From Chrysomallon squamiferum (lineage: Eukaryota > Mollusca > Gastropoda > Neomphalida > Peltospiridae): 64,000 nucleotides of DNA. The number at the start of each line of letters is the position of its first letter. The stretch's first letter is position 1. Both the position numbers and the translations under genes were made by a program. The notes under the pieces were generated by a model. It searched no databases. It worked only from the letters and a program-made list of their open reading frames with translations, and was not told where the DNA came from. Where the stretch lies: the NCBI GenBank assembly GCA_012295275.1, contig CM022665.1, forward strand, positions 39,443,795 to 39,507,794, read 5' to 3'. Shown here one piece after another: positions 1 to 12,881 of this stretch.

Positions 1-1581
1 AACCTCGAGGTGACTTCAGGTACTCAATGTTTCAAACATTTTTCTGTCTTACGAAATTTAATGTAATAATAATAATAATAATAATAATATGTAACTGAAA
101 ATGCCACCACTTGTTTAAGTTGATGATAGTAATAACAATAAAAAGACTTTGTTGATGATACTAATAATAATGATGATAATTATACTGATTATTATTATTA
201 TTATTATTATTAACCAGTTGAAATTAGAAGTGACTACAATTTAACTACAACTTTTTTAGTTTATTAAACTGTTGTTGTTGTTTTTTTAAATCAAATAAAG
301 CCAACAAGTGTCACTGTAAAGCTACTATTATTTTTAAACAATGGCAACACTATTTTGCATTATCAAAATTTAATAACAAATATTTTTTTTTTAACCATCA
401 TCCATATATATATAAATATATATGAATTAAAATAATAATTATAAATTTGTATAATATAAAAATAGTATCCTGTATATTAGTGATGTGTACATACAAGAGC
501 ATATACTTTCATTAAATTACAGTATTGTGGATTATATTTAGCCTAGGTTAGGTAAACATTTGATAGAAATCTGTACCAGCAATATATGCTTTTGGAAACA
601 ATGAAAATCAAATGTTTGAAAATTAAATTATATGCTGTCTATGAAAAAAATAAATAAAGATAAAAATTTAAATAAATGTATTTAAAATAAAATAATAATA
701 ATAATAAAAATTGAATAGAAACCTATTCACCACAATAAATCAAACAGTACTTACATTAAACAGTTTAACTACCTCAATTCATTAATTTTCATTTTAAAGT
801 CAATTTTGTACATTTAACCACATTGATAATCCGCAGTGTTAACTAACAACATGTGTTGTCAGTGTTTTCCCAGTTCATACACAAAAAAAAAAGATTTAGT
901 AATACACAGGGTAACCTATAAATAGAACTGGGAATGTCAATACATTTAGTTATTTTGTGACTGCTTATAATTAGAAATGACTGCAAAATTTCAGTTTCAC
1001 AGTTGGTTTCAGATTTTCTAAATAAATAAATAAATAAGTATGCAAGTAAAAATGTAAAAATGAAAATAAATAAATAAACAAAAAATAAAATCTACTCCCA
1101 AAGCCCTATGACTTGGGTGCTGGGTTTATAAAAGCCACAGTTAGTCGTCTTGCTTAGAATCCACGAGACACTTCAGTGACAAGGAAAAACATTGGGTAAG
1201 TCTTGCATACATCAAGACAGGTCAAGGCATATCTAGGTCAACAAGGGTCATTACTTGTGAATTGTTTGTAAGCTATTTATGTCCTCTCTGTGTACAGCAA
1301 CTTATATCATGTCTGAAACTCTTGGGAAATTTTCGGAACACCTACTGGGATTTGTGACTTTTTCAAAATACATGCGCATACACATATACATACATATGTA
1401 TCAATATGTGAAGACAAGAATACATACACAATTTATATGAACATATGCATGTAGTTACTATTTCTTCTCATATATTTTCTCACACATATCTACATACTTA
1501 AATACTTACAAATACTTATATACATATGTACAAACCTCTCTTACATTATCTATACCCATGTCCATCTTTATACCAATGAGT

Positions 1582-1616
<35 letters not shown>

Positions 1617-2250
1617 TACACAATCTTTCTCACTCTTTCAAACTAAAGCACACACACACACACACAAACAAATAATTGTACACTTATCCATATACATGGT
1701 CACACAAGCATAAAAACACTATATACACTAGTCCCAACATAAAATTACTTTCAGCTGTACAGATAGGTAGTGTCACAACAGTGTGAAATGATACATTTGA
1801 AACACACCAGAGAAAGACACATGAGAAAATATATGGACACACATTAAAATAGTAACAGTTCTCAAAATAGTTTCATTTTTGTTCCGACAAGAAACAAATT
1901 AAACAATTTTATAACAACAATAGTTTGAGTTTTTTTCTTTCTTTCTTTTATGTACTTTATATCCATCCATTTGGACTTACTACCATATTTTAATTTTGTT
2001 ACAAAACACTGCTGTTATATTGTATAAACCAGCTACAGGTTTTTTTTGTAAAATCAAGCAGAGAACAAGAAAACTTTCTTTGGCTTTTTAACAGACAGTT
2101 GCACAATTATTCATAATTTGTTTTGTGCAGAGCGTTGCATTACATTCTTGTAGACTGTCAGATAGAGGTTCAAAATCATACACCTTAAACAAATATATAT
2201 ATATATATATACGTATGTACATATGTATATCTGTATATCTGTATGTATAC

Positions 2251-2290
<40 letters not shown>

Positions 2291-4259
2291 GAAAAGATAA
2301 CCTTTTTATACTAATGATTTATATAGATATACTTATTTTGTCAGTACCTAATGCCGTTTTATTATCAAAAGTTCGCTCTCTTGGTTTTGGAATATCTTTG
2401 CAATGTAAGGGTTGTAGACTAGCAGTTTATAAAGGGTTTTTTTTTTTTTTTTTTTGTTGCTTTTTTTAAAAAAGAAAGTAATGAACATGACATTTAACAA
2501 TAACCCATTTGTAATTAAAACATAAAAACTGGAGTTAAATTAATTTTCCTTTTATTTGAAAGCATTTATCATTTATATATTATAGAAAAAATAAAATAAA
2601 ATAGAATATAAATTTAAAACTTCTAAAACATTAAAAGTATATATTCAGGTTTGTTGTTTTTTTCCCCTCCAATATTCCTATGAACATTTATGAACTCATT
2701 TTACAATTTGTCAGTTCTATAAACTAAAAAATTAAAAAAACATTCAGGACATCATGTATTTTAATTTAAAAATAATAATTTAGCCTATAGTTTTTATGTT
2801 TAGATCATCCAAACTGATTTCATGAATGTTTATGGGGTTTTGTTCATTTTATTTTATTTGATTATTTATTTATTTTCACATTTCTGTGATGAATCAATAC
2901 TGCAAGTACACAAGAAGGAAGAAAAAAAAAAAACATTTCAGCCTGTATGATTTTTGTTTTTTTTGTTTTTATCATTAGAAAAAGTGGGTCTTAATCCTTA
3001 AAACAATTTTCAGGAAATAAACAAAATCATTAATAACTTTAAAATGTATTAGTACAAGTATGATCAATTTAATACTAGTCTGTTTTGTTTCAATACACTG
3101 TTTTAGAGTGACAAGACTAGAAGCAAAATTTGTATATGACGTCAGATACCATTAAAAAAAAAAAAAAAAAAAATAAAAAAATGATTATGAGCTATTTTGC
3201 TCGATTCTGCACTGATGTTTCATTTCACCAGACGCAATGCACTGATTTCAACTTTGAAAAAAGAATGCTGTTCTTGAAGAATAACAGGCCACCCCCAGTT
3301 TTGTTACTAGGATAAAGATGTTCTAATAAGCACACACACTCATGGCTGCTTTTTTTATATTCACAAAGATCTTATTTGAAAGAAAGGATGACACACATAC
3401 AGATATTCCCCCCCCAAAAAAAAAAAACCCACACAAGTCCTTCGTACAGTAGTCTGAATAGTAATTATGTCTATCATTAGAATTAAATGCTCTTCATGCT
3501 AATCCACAGTTTACACATAAATTAGATGAACTGGGAAAGGAAATGCTTATAGAAAAAATTTGAAAACATTTTAAATTATGCAATTAATAGCTAAAATAAT
3601 CTGACTTTAATAGACTTTAATGCATGTTGATTCGCAACAACAGGAACAGGAAATTAACTTGGCTGAGTTTAAAAAAAAAAAAATCTTTTGCCTTTTTATC
3701 AGTGAACAAAGCAAATCATATGGAAATTTTAGCTGCAGAAAAACCTGTACTGGTTGTAACTTTTTGTGATTATAAAAAAAAACTGTCAATCAGATAAAAA
3801 AAATATATTAAAAAAACCCTTTTGAAAAATATGAATAGTATAAATACATTTTAACCACAGAAAAACTCAAATCCTGTATTTCTGATTAAAAAATTCAAAC
3901 ATGCAGCCACTTTAAAAAACAACAAAAAACAGGCAATCTTAAACAGGAAAAAAAAAAAAAAAAAAATAATAATTGAAAAATGAGTGAAAAAGAAGAAGAA
4001 AGAAACCATAATTACTACTGTTACATTTTAACAATTATATCATACAATTCTAACACTGAAACCGATAGGGTTATTTTTTCTGTCTACTCAACAATACATA
4101 TTGTAATTTTGGTCACAAAAATCTTTAGCAGTGCTAATTTAAGCACCTTTTTTTATACCATGCTGTCAAGATGTAATTATTCAAATGTTCTTGAGAATTT
4201 TTTTTTATGAAAAATAAACAGTAAAATATCATTCATTATTCCCCTGAGTATATGACACT
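1..4259. other. AT-rich noncoding flank or intron
   Basis: No supported gene apart from the 1120-1201 candidate. It holds (AAT)n at 64-89 and (ATT)n at about 190-212, (CA)n at 1582-1612 and 1650-1665, (TA)n/(GT)n blocks at 2196-2211 and 2251-2290, poly-T at 2439-2455 and poly-A at 3153-3171 and 3947-3965. Confidence 0.6.
1120..1201. other. Composition island: TATA promoter (+) or terminal exon (-)
   Basis: On the plus strand: TATAAAAG at 1127-1134, then about 60 nt and a consensus donor (ATTGG|GTAAGT at 1196-1201), looking like a TATA promoter and short noncoding first exon. On the minus strand: acceptor-like ttttccttgtcactgaag followed by codons CLVDSKQDD and TAA. Either, or neither, may be real. 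Confidence 0.2.
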
Positions 4260-4600
4260 ATATTGTAATGTTTTCATAGATTATTATAATAGTGTCATGT
4301 TGTGTTGAATAAAGTTCCCATGGATTATACAGTATTTTATTATGATATTCCCAAAGAGTACACAAGAAAACATAATTGTTGAGTCCCATAGATTACACAG
4401 TTCTGTGTTGTATCCCCACAGATTATACGAGAAAACAAAACACTTAACTTTCAACTCCCCATGGATCACGAAGCACTGTATTCAAAAGTCCTGTTGTACT
4501 ACAAGAAACAGGACATGAATAGATGATACTGGACTAACGCAACTAAAAGGACATAAACAGACAACATTGGACTAATACAACTAATAGGACATTGATATTC
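4260..4600. repeat. Diverged minisatellite
   Basis: Repeated cccAtgGattatacAg-like units at about 4317, 4384, 4415 and 4457, followed by two copies of a roughly 38-41-bp unit containing gGACAT.aa.AGA..A.a.TGGACTAA..CAACTA (4511-4592). Old, imperfect copies. Confidence 0.6.
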
Positions 4601-5032
4601 TAATGTTCATTAAAAGAAAGCCTATAAGGCACTTTCATTCCAAAGGTCCCATATGTTTTTTCTTTTTCTTTTTTTTTTAAAAATAATGCACAGACATTAG
4701 TTTTAAATAAAAGAATAATACAATTATTTTAATAGCTTTACAGACTGTAAGAAAGCAGATAATCTATCTAATAAACTACGAGAAATCTGAAGTACTTCTC
4801 TGAAACGTCAAGACTGCTAAGCTCTTCAAAAACATGACCATCACCTGATACTAGCATAGTTAAAGAAAATATCATAATGTTTGAACACATTCAGCGTTTG
4901 GTAACAGCAGAACAACAGATAATTGCTGGGTGCAACAGATATAGGTGAAAGAATAATTTCGTTTTTTTTTTTAAAAAGACACCTTTAAGATGACAAATAC
5001 GTTTTGCTGTGCTAAGCAGAAACCAGCTGTTG

Positions 5033-5071
5033 TCAGGCGATGGGGTTACTCTCAGAGATAACAAAACTTGT
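5033..5071 (-). CDS. Candidate terminal exon (minus strand), unidentified
   Basis: A strong acceptor (ctaatctgctttttgcag) precedes 39 nt reading TSFVISESNPIA then TGA. The local composition is GC-richer than the surroundings. It could be the last exon of the gene starting at 8979, but the phases do not join directly (exon one ends after one base; this frame begins at phase 0), so an intermediate exon of 3n+2 nt would be required. Chance is a real alternative. Confidence 0.25.
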   Translation of the reverse strand, partial: TSFVISESNPIA

Positions 5072-7409
5072 CTGCAAAAAGCAGATTAGGTTACATTATT
5101 TTACATTTCTGTTACATCCAGTGCATGACATCTGTTGCTGATGTGGTGAGTTTTGTTTGGTGATTTAATGTTAAAACAAACTGGTCAGAGCCTTCTAATC
5201 CTCAGAATACTTGTAGAATTAATTATCTTGTGATTTCGTGTCTAACAAGTTTTCTCATCTTTGTAGTAATATCTGACTGTTTTTTAACAGTCAAAACTGG
5301 TGTATTAGTTTAAATGGAATAATAAGGCATTTTGCATCTTTTTTAATATGAAATTAATCTGACAAATCATTATAGAGATTAATTAATTTAAAATGTATTT
5401 GTTTTTGTGTTTTGATTTTCAGCTACGACATTTCACTGGTATTTTACATCAGAAATGTATATAGATAAAGAGATTTTAACATCCTCCTATCATTTTTATA
5501 TCAAATTAATCTGACAAAATCGTTATACACAGTTAATTAAAAACAATAACAATACACAAACATACCCAAAATATTAACATGCAAAACATAACAGTATATA
5601 GACCAAAACTGAATAATTCAACTGACAATATTAATTTTAGCAAACTGGACTTTAGCACCTAATATATATGGTTGTACCAACCCTTGTTAAAGATGTGATT
5701 TCAAGCATTTCTACAATGATTCTTTACTTTGGTCTCTAAGATCATTAACTATCATGATTTGATACCATTAACAGAAAGGCAATAATACAAAGTTAAATCA
5801 GGGATAAAATCTTTCCCTTGACAGAAGTGGCAGATCTCTAGGGTATACATAACAATGTAACAGAAAGCATTCATAAATAACAAAAGTGAATAAGATAGTT
5901 AAAATGGATTTTACAGATAATCTGCTACATCTCATTAAAAGTTTAACTCTGGTCTCATCAAAGACTTTAAATATCCTTGAGATGATATTATAAACCCTTA
6001 ATTAAATCAGTTTAATTTCTTCATTAGAAACTTTAATACCACATTTATAAAGATCAGAAAATCTTATTTTACAGGATGTGGGTTGTTTGTTTTTTTACCT
6101 ACAGAGATGATGATGATGATGATAACAACATTAACAAAATAAATATATAAATTAAAAAAACATAAATGTTTGATTTTTTAAAAATCTCAGAAGTAACTTA
6201 ATTTAAAGCTGTGAAAATGATTTAGATTTCCTCTAAAACAAAAATAAACTTGCAAAGAAAAATCATCCTTAAATTAATATTTCAGACAAAATAAAATTCA
6301 GCGCAAATATTAATTCCAGATATATGGATTTAAAGTTAAATTTTAATAAATAAATTAAATTAAATTATCAAAATATTAACAGTGAAACCATTAATAATAA
6401 AAATGTTAAGAAGAGAAGCGGGTTTAAGGAATAAGCAGGACTTCTAGCATCTAAGGTATTTTTACAAAATAGGAAAATATATATTTTTTAAAAACACATA
6501 AATAAATATAAACAAAACTGATAACAAGGAAAAGATTAATAATAGCAACATACATAATTTTTAAAAATAAATGGAGCATTGAGTATGATGGGGATTTCCT
6601 AAATTAAATACAAATAAATTAATGTATTTATGACAAATACTATACAATAACAGTTTAAGTATTAATATAACAGAAAAATTAAAATATTCAGATACATTAT
6701 TTGAATTAATTAAATTTTTTGGAAACATAAACTGTCTTTTTAAACATTTTTTTAGTTGTTTTGGGGTTCTTGTTGTTTTCTTTGGGTGGGGGTTTATAGT
6801 TTAGACATATAATTTAATTAATTCAGATAATAACATTTTTAAAACTATTATTATTTACTTAGTATAGTTAATGAATATGATCGATTTGCAGTGTTTTTAA
6901 ATGAACTCTGTAATCCAGTGTATGTAATAAATTTAACTAGTTAATTATCATTGCTTTCAAATATGTTACTAGTGCAAAAAAATTAGTGTGAATAACTTCA
7001 TTTGTTTAAGTGCCAATAAATTTACATTACATTCTAGTTATATCCTATACTACACATTATGTCCTCTGTATTAATTAAAATTGTTTTAAAAATTTAAATT
7101 TAAATATTAATATAATGCCCCATTTTATTTCTGATACTGAAATGTATAACTTTTCTGCAGAATTTAACATTTAAACCCTCCCCAAAAAAGAACAAACAAA
7201 CAAAAACATGATGTTTTACAGTTCCTAAGTTAGATTAATAATCAGTTATAAAAACAAAGGCAGGTACTTCAACTAACTATTTTTCATTAGGTAAATTAAA
7301 TAAAACTGCAGAGAACAATGCAAACATTTCTGCTATGAAAGAATACATAGATAATATTCATTATTATCTATCAAATAATTACACAGGCCTAGTGATACAA
7401 TACATTAAG
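5072..7409. other. AT-rich noncoding stretch
   Basis: Probable intron of the unidentified minus-strand gene. Short low-complexity patches ((GAT)n near 6106-6121, (AAAT)n near 6340) only. No conserved-looking exon was recognised. Confidence 0.5.
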
Positions 7410-8225
7410 AGATGGTTTTGCAGTACATTCTGTTTCTCAGAGAATTAGCTATATATTCCAAAACTGAGAGTTTTGCAATACACTGAGGATAATTTACAAC
7501 AAATTCAGAGAATTTGCAATGTATTCCAGCAGCACATTAAAATAATGGTGAGAGTTTACAGTAAATTTAGATATTGAGACAGTTTGCAATTAATTCAGAT
7601 ATTGAAAGAATTTACAATTGATTCAGAGGCTTAAAGAATGTGTAACATCTCTGAAAACAGAGTTTGCAGCACATTACAATACGATGTGGGTTTGCAATAC
7701 ATTCCGATAATGAAAGAATTTACAACTGATTGGGAGACTGAAACAATTTTCAGTATGTTCCAAAACAGAGTGTGTAATACATTAAGTGATACATTTAGCA
7801 TAACAATCATTCACTTGCAGCATTTGCATTAAATTCAGATATTGAAAGAATCTGCAATACATTTTAGAGATTGAAGGAATTTGCAATATATAATAGAGAC
7901 AGAGAGAACTTGCAACATGCTCTGGAATTTTGGAACATATTAAGTCATGAAGTGTATAATGCATTAAAAGATTGTGTTTGCAATATATTAAAACACAAAG
8001 TGTATAATACATTAAAACTTAAAACACAAAATGTATAATACATTAAAAGACAACATGTAAAATATGGTTTTTGCAACACATTCAGATATTTACAATAAAT
8101 TCTGAACTTGAGAGAATCTGCAATATTTTCCAAAATTGAAAGTTTCCAAGACATTAAATAGTGATTCAAAGACCGAAAGATTTTACAATATATTGCAAAA
8201 CTGAGAGTTTGCAATACATTAAAAA
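7410..8225. repeat. About 30-bp diverged tandem repeat array
   Basis: About 25 degenerate copies of a unit with consensus close to TTTGCAATACATT plus CAGATATTGAAAGAA, with length varying around 28-35 bp. Near the 3' side a sub-variant (AAAGTGTATAATACATTAAAA, about 7950-8055) dominates, showing local homogenisation. Confidence 0.75.
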
Positions 8226-8284
8226 TATGTGTACATTTTTATAATTTAATTAAAAAAAGTTTAAACATAATAAAAGTAGTTTTA

Positions 8285-8318
8285 GTTTTAGTTTTTTTTT
8301 TTTTTTTTTTTTTTTTTT
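8285..8318. repeat. Poly-T tract
   Basis: Uninterrupted run of about 27 T (from about 8292) preceded by tttagttttag. No target-site duplication or retroelement body was seen next to it. Confidence 0.8.
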
Positions 8319-8420
8319 CAAAGTGTAACATTTGGTTTCTTTTATACCTGTGTTTGTATTGCATAAATTATTATAGGCAAACATAGATACATACATTTCC
8401 TCTTTATTGGGCTTTCAATA

Positions 8421-8531
8421 ATAATAATAACAACAACAATAACAATAACAATAACAATAACAATAATAATAATATTATTATTATTATTATTGTTGTTGTT
8501 GTTATTGTTATCATTATTATTATTATTGTTG

Positions 8532-8561
<30 letters not shown>
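8421..8561. repeat. (AAT/AAC)n - (ATT/GTT)n palindrome
   Basis: The left half is built of ATAATA/AACAAC/AATAAC units, the right half of ATT/GTT units, meeting at about 8473 (aataatattattatt). The two halves are near reverse complements and could fold into one long hairpin. Confidence 0.8.
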
Positions 8562-8563
<2 letters not shown>

Positions 8564-8909
8564 TCAAACATGTATTTTAGAGTGGTCTAAAAGTTGTAAA
8601 TCTACCAACAAGTGTCGTCGATAATATCAATCAGCTGACTTAACGTGGCAAATAACGTTAAGTTGTCAGTGTTTTGCTTTCGAGTGTTTACATAGTTTAC
8701 ATATGACCGAATTACATCATCCACATTAAAAAGTAAATATCTAAGTGTAACACTGGAGTTAACGTACTCAGTGTTATTTGTAGCCAAGCCGTGCTACATT
8801 AGACATTTCAAACAACCACTGCTTGTTTATCGAATAGAGTTTCACAGCGCCTGACAATGCATAGCTTTGCACAGTCAGTGCACTGCGTTCTGAAACCGAA
8901 ATCGCTTAC

Positions 8910-8979
8910 CATCTTTCAGCTCCAGGGTGACGGTGCTTGGTGCCGTTGAGGACGCACTTGCTGCTGCAGCATCCTCCAT
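8910..8979 (-). CDS. First coding exon of an unidentified gene
   Basis: ATG at 8979-8977 (context cgATGG), 23 codons plus one base, ending at a consensus donor (AAAGATG|gtaagc). It encodes MEDAAAASASSTAPSTVTLE followed by LKD: an acidic/Ala/Ser/Thr N-terminus leading into a beta-like VTLELKD. The frame upstream of the ATG is open back to an in-frame TAA near 9109, with no other in-frame ATG, so this is the probable start. It lies in a CpG-containing, GC-richer island (about 8600-9110), unlike everything around it. I do not recognise the protein. Downstream exons would be at lower coordinates. Confidence 0.55.
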
Positions 8980-9300
8980 CGTAGCTGCTGCTGCAAAACG
9001 TCCACTGTTTGCAGAAAATTCAGATTTCTGTATATTAATGCAAACACTATTGCTCCCTTCCCAAGATGCATACGGTTGCTCTGCTAACGGAAGTGCTGAG
9101 AGGACTTATTTTTAGTTACGAAACACGTGTGATTGTTTACATATATAATATTACCAGCCTTGTCGTGGTAGCGAAGTTGTAATTGTTGATATGGATATGT
9201 TGCTTGGGGACATTGTCACTGATTTAGGTTATATTATAATATTTGTACTTTAACGATTTTTTTTTTTGTAATTTTTTTTTTTTTCACATTTTATTTATGG
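8980..9300 (-). promoter_or_regulatory. Putative promoter/5' UTR of the unidentified minus-strand gene
   Basis: The sequence upstream of the ATG at 8979 has several CpGs and a CACGTG-like core (acacgtgtg near 9122-9130), then becomes AT-rich. No TATA box at a sensible distance was seen, consistent with a broad CpG-type start. Assignment rests only on position and composition. Confidence 0.3.
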
Positions 9301-10608
9301 AAGATAACAGTTTTAGTCATGTTCAAAATGGTTCAATCTGCTATTCTTTAAAAGCCTGTCAGTAGTAGGGTATAATGAATACTTGTATAATCTATTGTTA
9401 AAACATCAATGCATTTATTTTTTACAGTCTGAAATAAAATTTAAAAATAGAATAGGGTGTGTGTGTGTGTGTGTTTGTGTGTTAGCTTGCAACTAATGCT
9501 GATTCACGTTTAATGCGTTTACATTTTTTTAATTGTTATTGTTATTATTATTATGTTTATGTTTATTTTATTTATTTATTATAGCTAATATATGTATATT
9601 ATAGCTTATTTAATATATAAATATGTATATATAACTTTTTGTTACACTGTGCTTATCTTTTTACGAATCTATGGGAGGGTACATTCAAAGCAATACATGT
9701 TGCTAAACGACAAGAATAATTACTTCATGAAACTGAGACAGCTGTTAGTCGTTTAGCTTTCATTATGCAGGAGAAAAATCGTTGTGAATCAATAAATCAA
9801 CGTACTTTTGGTCATCACCTGCTTTCACAAGATAGCGTACACCATTAACGTATGATCTTTTTCTGATTCAGTTTGTCTTTATTTATTTATTTAAATAACA
9901 GTTAACGTCATTTAATACAGAAACAAACTATAGTCATATCTCACGACAACAAAGAAGTAGAAGAAGAAAAAAAAACCCACACAGTACAAACCATATTTTA
10001 AGTTCAGCTGGTGCAAGGAAGTTTTCGCTTCGTTTTTTCTAGATACATCCGGAATTGTCATATGAATACAAATCCATCAGTTTGTCAACATTTCCATCGC
10101 TCGCTATAAAATTCACTTTTCACAAATATATACAAATGTGAAACTTGGTGCAAAATCGGATGACACTTATGTCATGTCTCACATACTCGTTTTCGTTCGT
10201 GCGGATTTAAAATGCTCGGTGGTTAAGATATTGCGTTGTTAAGATATATGTGTTTTACTCGTGTCGAGTTTTTTGATTCTTCTGACAGTTGCGCTGCGCG
10301 ATTCAGGAAACATAAAGCAGACGTCCAGTGGTTTCAGAAACAGATTTCTTTCAAACTGAGTAGGAGCGACACCACCTCAAACAGCTTGGTTTCACCAGAT
10401 GGTGTAAAACACTAACTTACTTATTTATTTATTTATTACTGTTACTGTACACTCCACTAATCTGCGACTTTCAGTTTCTGTTTCTGTTTCATTTATTTAT
10501 TTATTTATTTATTTATTATTTATTTATGTTTTTGGGGGTGTTTTTTTAATTAGTTTTTGATTGTTGTTTTTATGTACACAGCTAAAGTATGACTTACCTC
10601 TGTTTCTG

Positions 10609-10647
<39 letters not shown>

Positions 10648-11833
10648 ATTTAATTACATATTTATTTATATATTCTATTATTATTGTAGTTTTTGCTACT
10701 GTATTTATTTATTAGTTTATTTTCTTCATCATCTTCTTATAATAATAATAATTATTATTATTATTAACTGTATTTTAATACAATATGTTGGTTTTGTTGC
10801 TGTAAGTTACCAATCGAGAACTTGGAGTATAAACATGTTGTCTATTTTTCGACTTCTGTGAAAATCAAAGTCACACTTTTTTTTTTTTTTTTCAAACGAT
10901 CAATTGTGATAATTTCTTGGCTTTGTCGGATTTCAGGATCATCTTCGAGTATACGCTTTGTAAGCATGCACTATGCTCATTACCATTTTAACTGAAAACA
11001 AAATGGACTATTTAGTATTTAAGCACTCGATAGTTTATGCATGTGTGTGTGTGTGTTTAATTAATATTAAAATAAATAAATAAATAAATATTCAAGAGGA
11101 AGCAGTAAACTGAAGACAGTTAAGTTCTGATACGTTTCATTAATTATTTTCTCAAATTTAAGAAGCAAAAATACAAAATAATGTTTACATAATAAATGTA
11201 ATTACTGCTAGCAGGTAGGGTAGGGTCATAAGGGCATTAGGGTAACGCCCATTGAGACAAATTGGTAACAAATAAGCCACAGGGCTGGATACAAAAAACA
11301 ACAACACATAAACAAAACCCCACACACACACACACACAAAAAAACCCAAAAAACAAATAACAAAGAATAACAATCAAACTAAAACAGCTCGTAATATATT
11401 GATGAATACAGTGAAATTTAGTCAATGAAGGATGTCCAGATGGCTGATTTAAAACTCTGACCGCTGCTGCATATTGCTGTATAATATGGGTTTTTTTTTT
11501 TTGGTTATTAAATAAAATAAATAAATATTGAAGAACAGATCAATGCAGAATATATGAATTAAAATGTAAGTTTTATTATTTTTGTTGTTGTTTGTTAAAT
11601 TTGTCGAAAACTTTTAAACCTCTATTTTATTCAACTGTATTTTGATATTGATAAAAATAAATAAATATATAAATGAATAATAATAATAATAATTATTATT
11701 ATTATATAAGCACCTGAAAAGTGAACTCAGTAAGTTCTATTTATTTAACAATAAATAACCTGTATGGCAAAATTTTTATTTTCGTTAAAACCGTTTATAA
11801 TTTTGTATTTGGTACAAATTATTACTATTATCT

Positions 11834-11870
<37 letters not shown>

Positions 11871-12460
11871 GAAAAAAATAGTGATGATGATGACAAATAA
11901 ATAAATAAAAAGGAAAGAGCTATTGTAGGATCCCAGAAAACGGATGATTGGAGTTATTGTAAAGAAAATATACTTTCAAAATGATACGAAATTCATTATA
12001 AAGAAATAAAAATAAATTTGGATCTGGTTCCGCTTGCGATAATAAACAAATAAATAAATAAACAAACAAACAAACAAACAAATAAATAAATAAATAACTA
12101 ATATTAAGAAACTGAAGACAAAAATAAACTGTAGTAACATTACAAGCTATTAATATTTAAATAATTAACCAAATCAACACTGGCTGAGAGTTTTAATTAA
12201 CCGGTTACAAATGTTACGATTTTTTTTTTCTTTCTCAATGTTACAATGTTTACGGTAAAATTATTACATGAAACTTTTAACTGCTGCAAACTGCTGGTAG
12301 ATGTTTTAATTATCTTGCTTAACCTATCAGAAGAACCTAACAATTGCACACAGCTTAATTTACGCTCGGCTAATTAATTATATTTACAGCTAATTTAGTT
12401 TCGTTACATAATGACTATATATACCTCACCAGAGATCCTGTATATATATAGAGAGAGAGA
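9300..12460. other. AT-rich intergenic stretch with microsatellites
   Basis: No gene recognised. The interval holds (GT)n at 9458-9475, (TTTA)n at 10491-10520, poly-T at 10610-10639 and 10879-10892, (AAT)n at 11838-11871, and (AAAT)/(AAAC) tetranucleotides at 12047-12096. A slightly CpG-richer stretch (about 9660-10390) has no open reading frame of note. Confidence 0.5.
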
Positions 12461-12590
12461 GAGGAAATAACTGATTACTGACTAAAGATAATTAATTTTG
12501 TCAGCTTTATCATACGAATGCTAGAATGACGAGGGCCTCACCTGAACTGGATAAAGCTGATATCTTAAAATTACTAATCAGTTATTTTTT
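12461..12590. repeat. Foldback (inverted-repeat) element
   Basis: AAATAACTGATTA at 12465-12477 is the exact reverse complement of TAATCAGTTATTT at 12575-12587, and CAGCTTTATC at 12502-12511 of GATAAAGCTG at 12550-12559. The intervening arms are partly complementary and the centre (12512-12549) is not. The structure is MITE-like, but no clear target-site duplication was seen. Confidence 0.6.
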
Positions 12591-12850
12591 TTTTTCCAAT
12601 CCTATATAATAAAAAAAAAAAAAAAATAAAAAAAAAAAATGAAATTAATTGTTCTATTTCTCAAATCAAGAGTACATTCACGTGTATTGAATTCGTTGTC
12701 GCCTACAAAAACTATACATCAAAACAAAACACTACTTAAATTTATTTGTTACTTTTAAAATGTAAAACCGTATTCAGAACGGTCTTCAAAGATCTAAACC
12801 AGCAATAAAACAAGTAACTGAACAGTATGTATGTATATATGTATGTATGC

Positions 12851-12881
<31 letters not shown>

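Noticed and set aside
8602-8787. 61-codon minus-strand open frame downstream of the unidentified first exon
   Set aside because: It lies just past a consensus donor in the presumed intron and lacks an acceptor in a matching phase; composition alone explains it.
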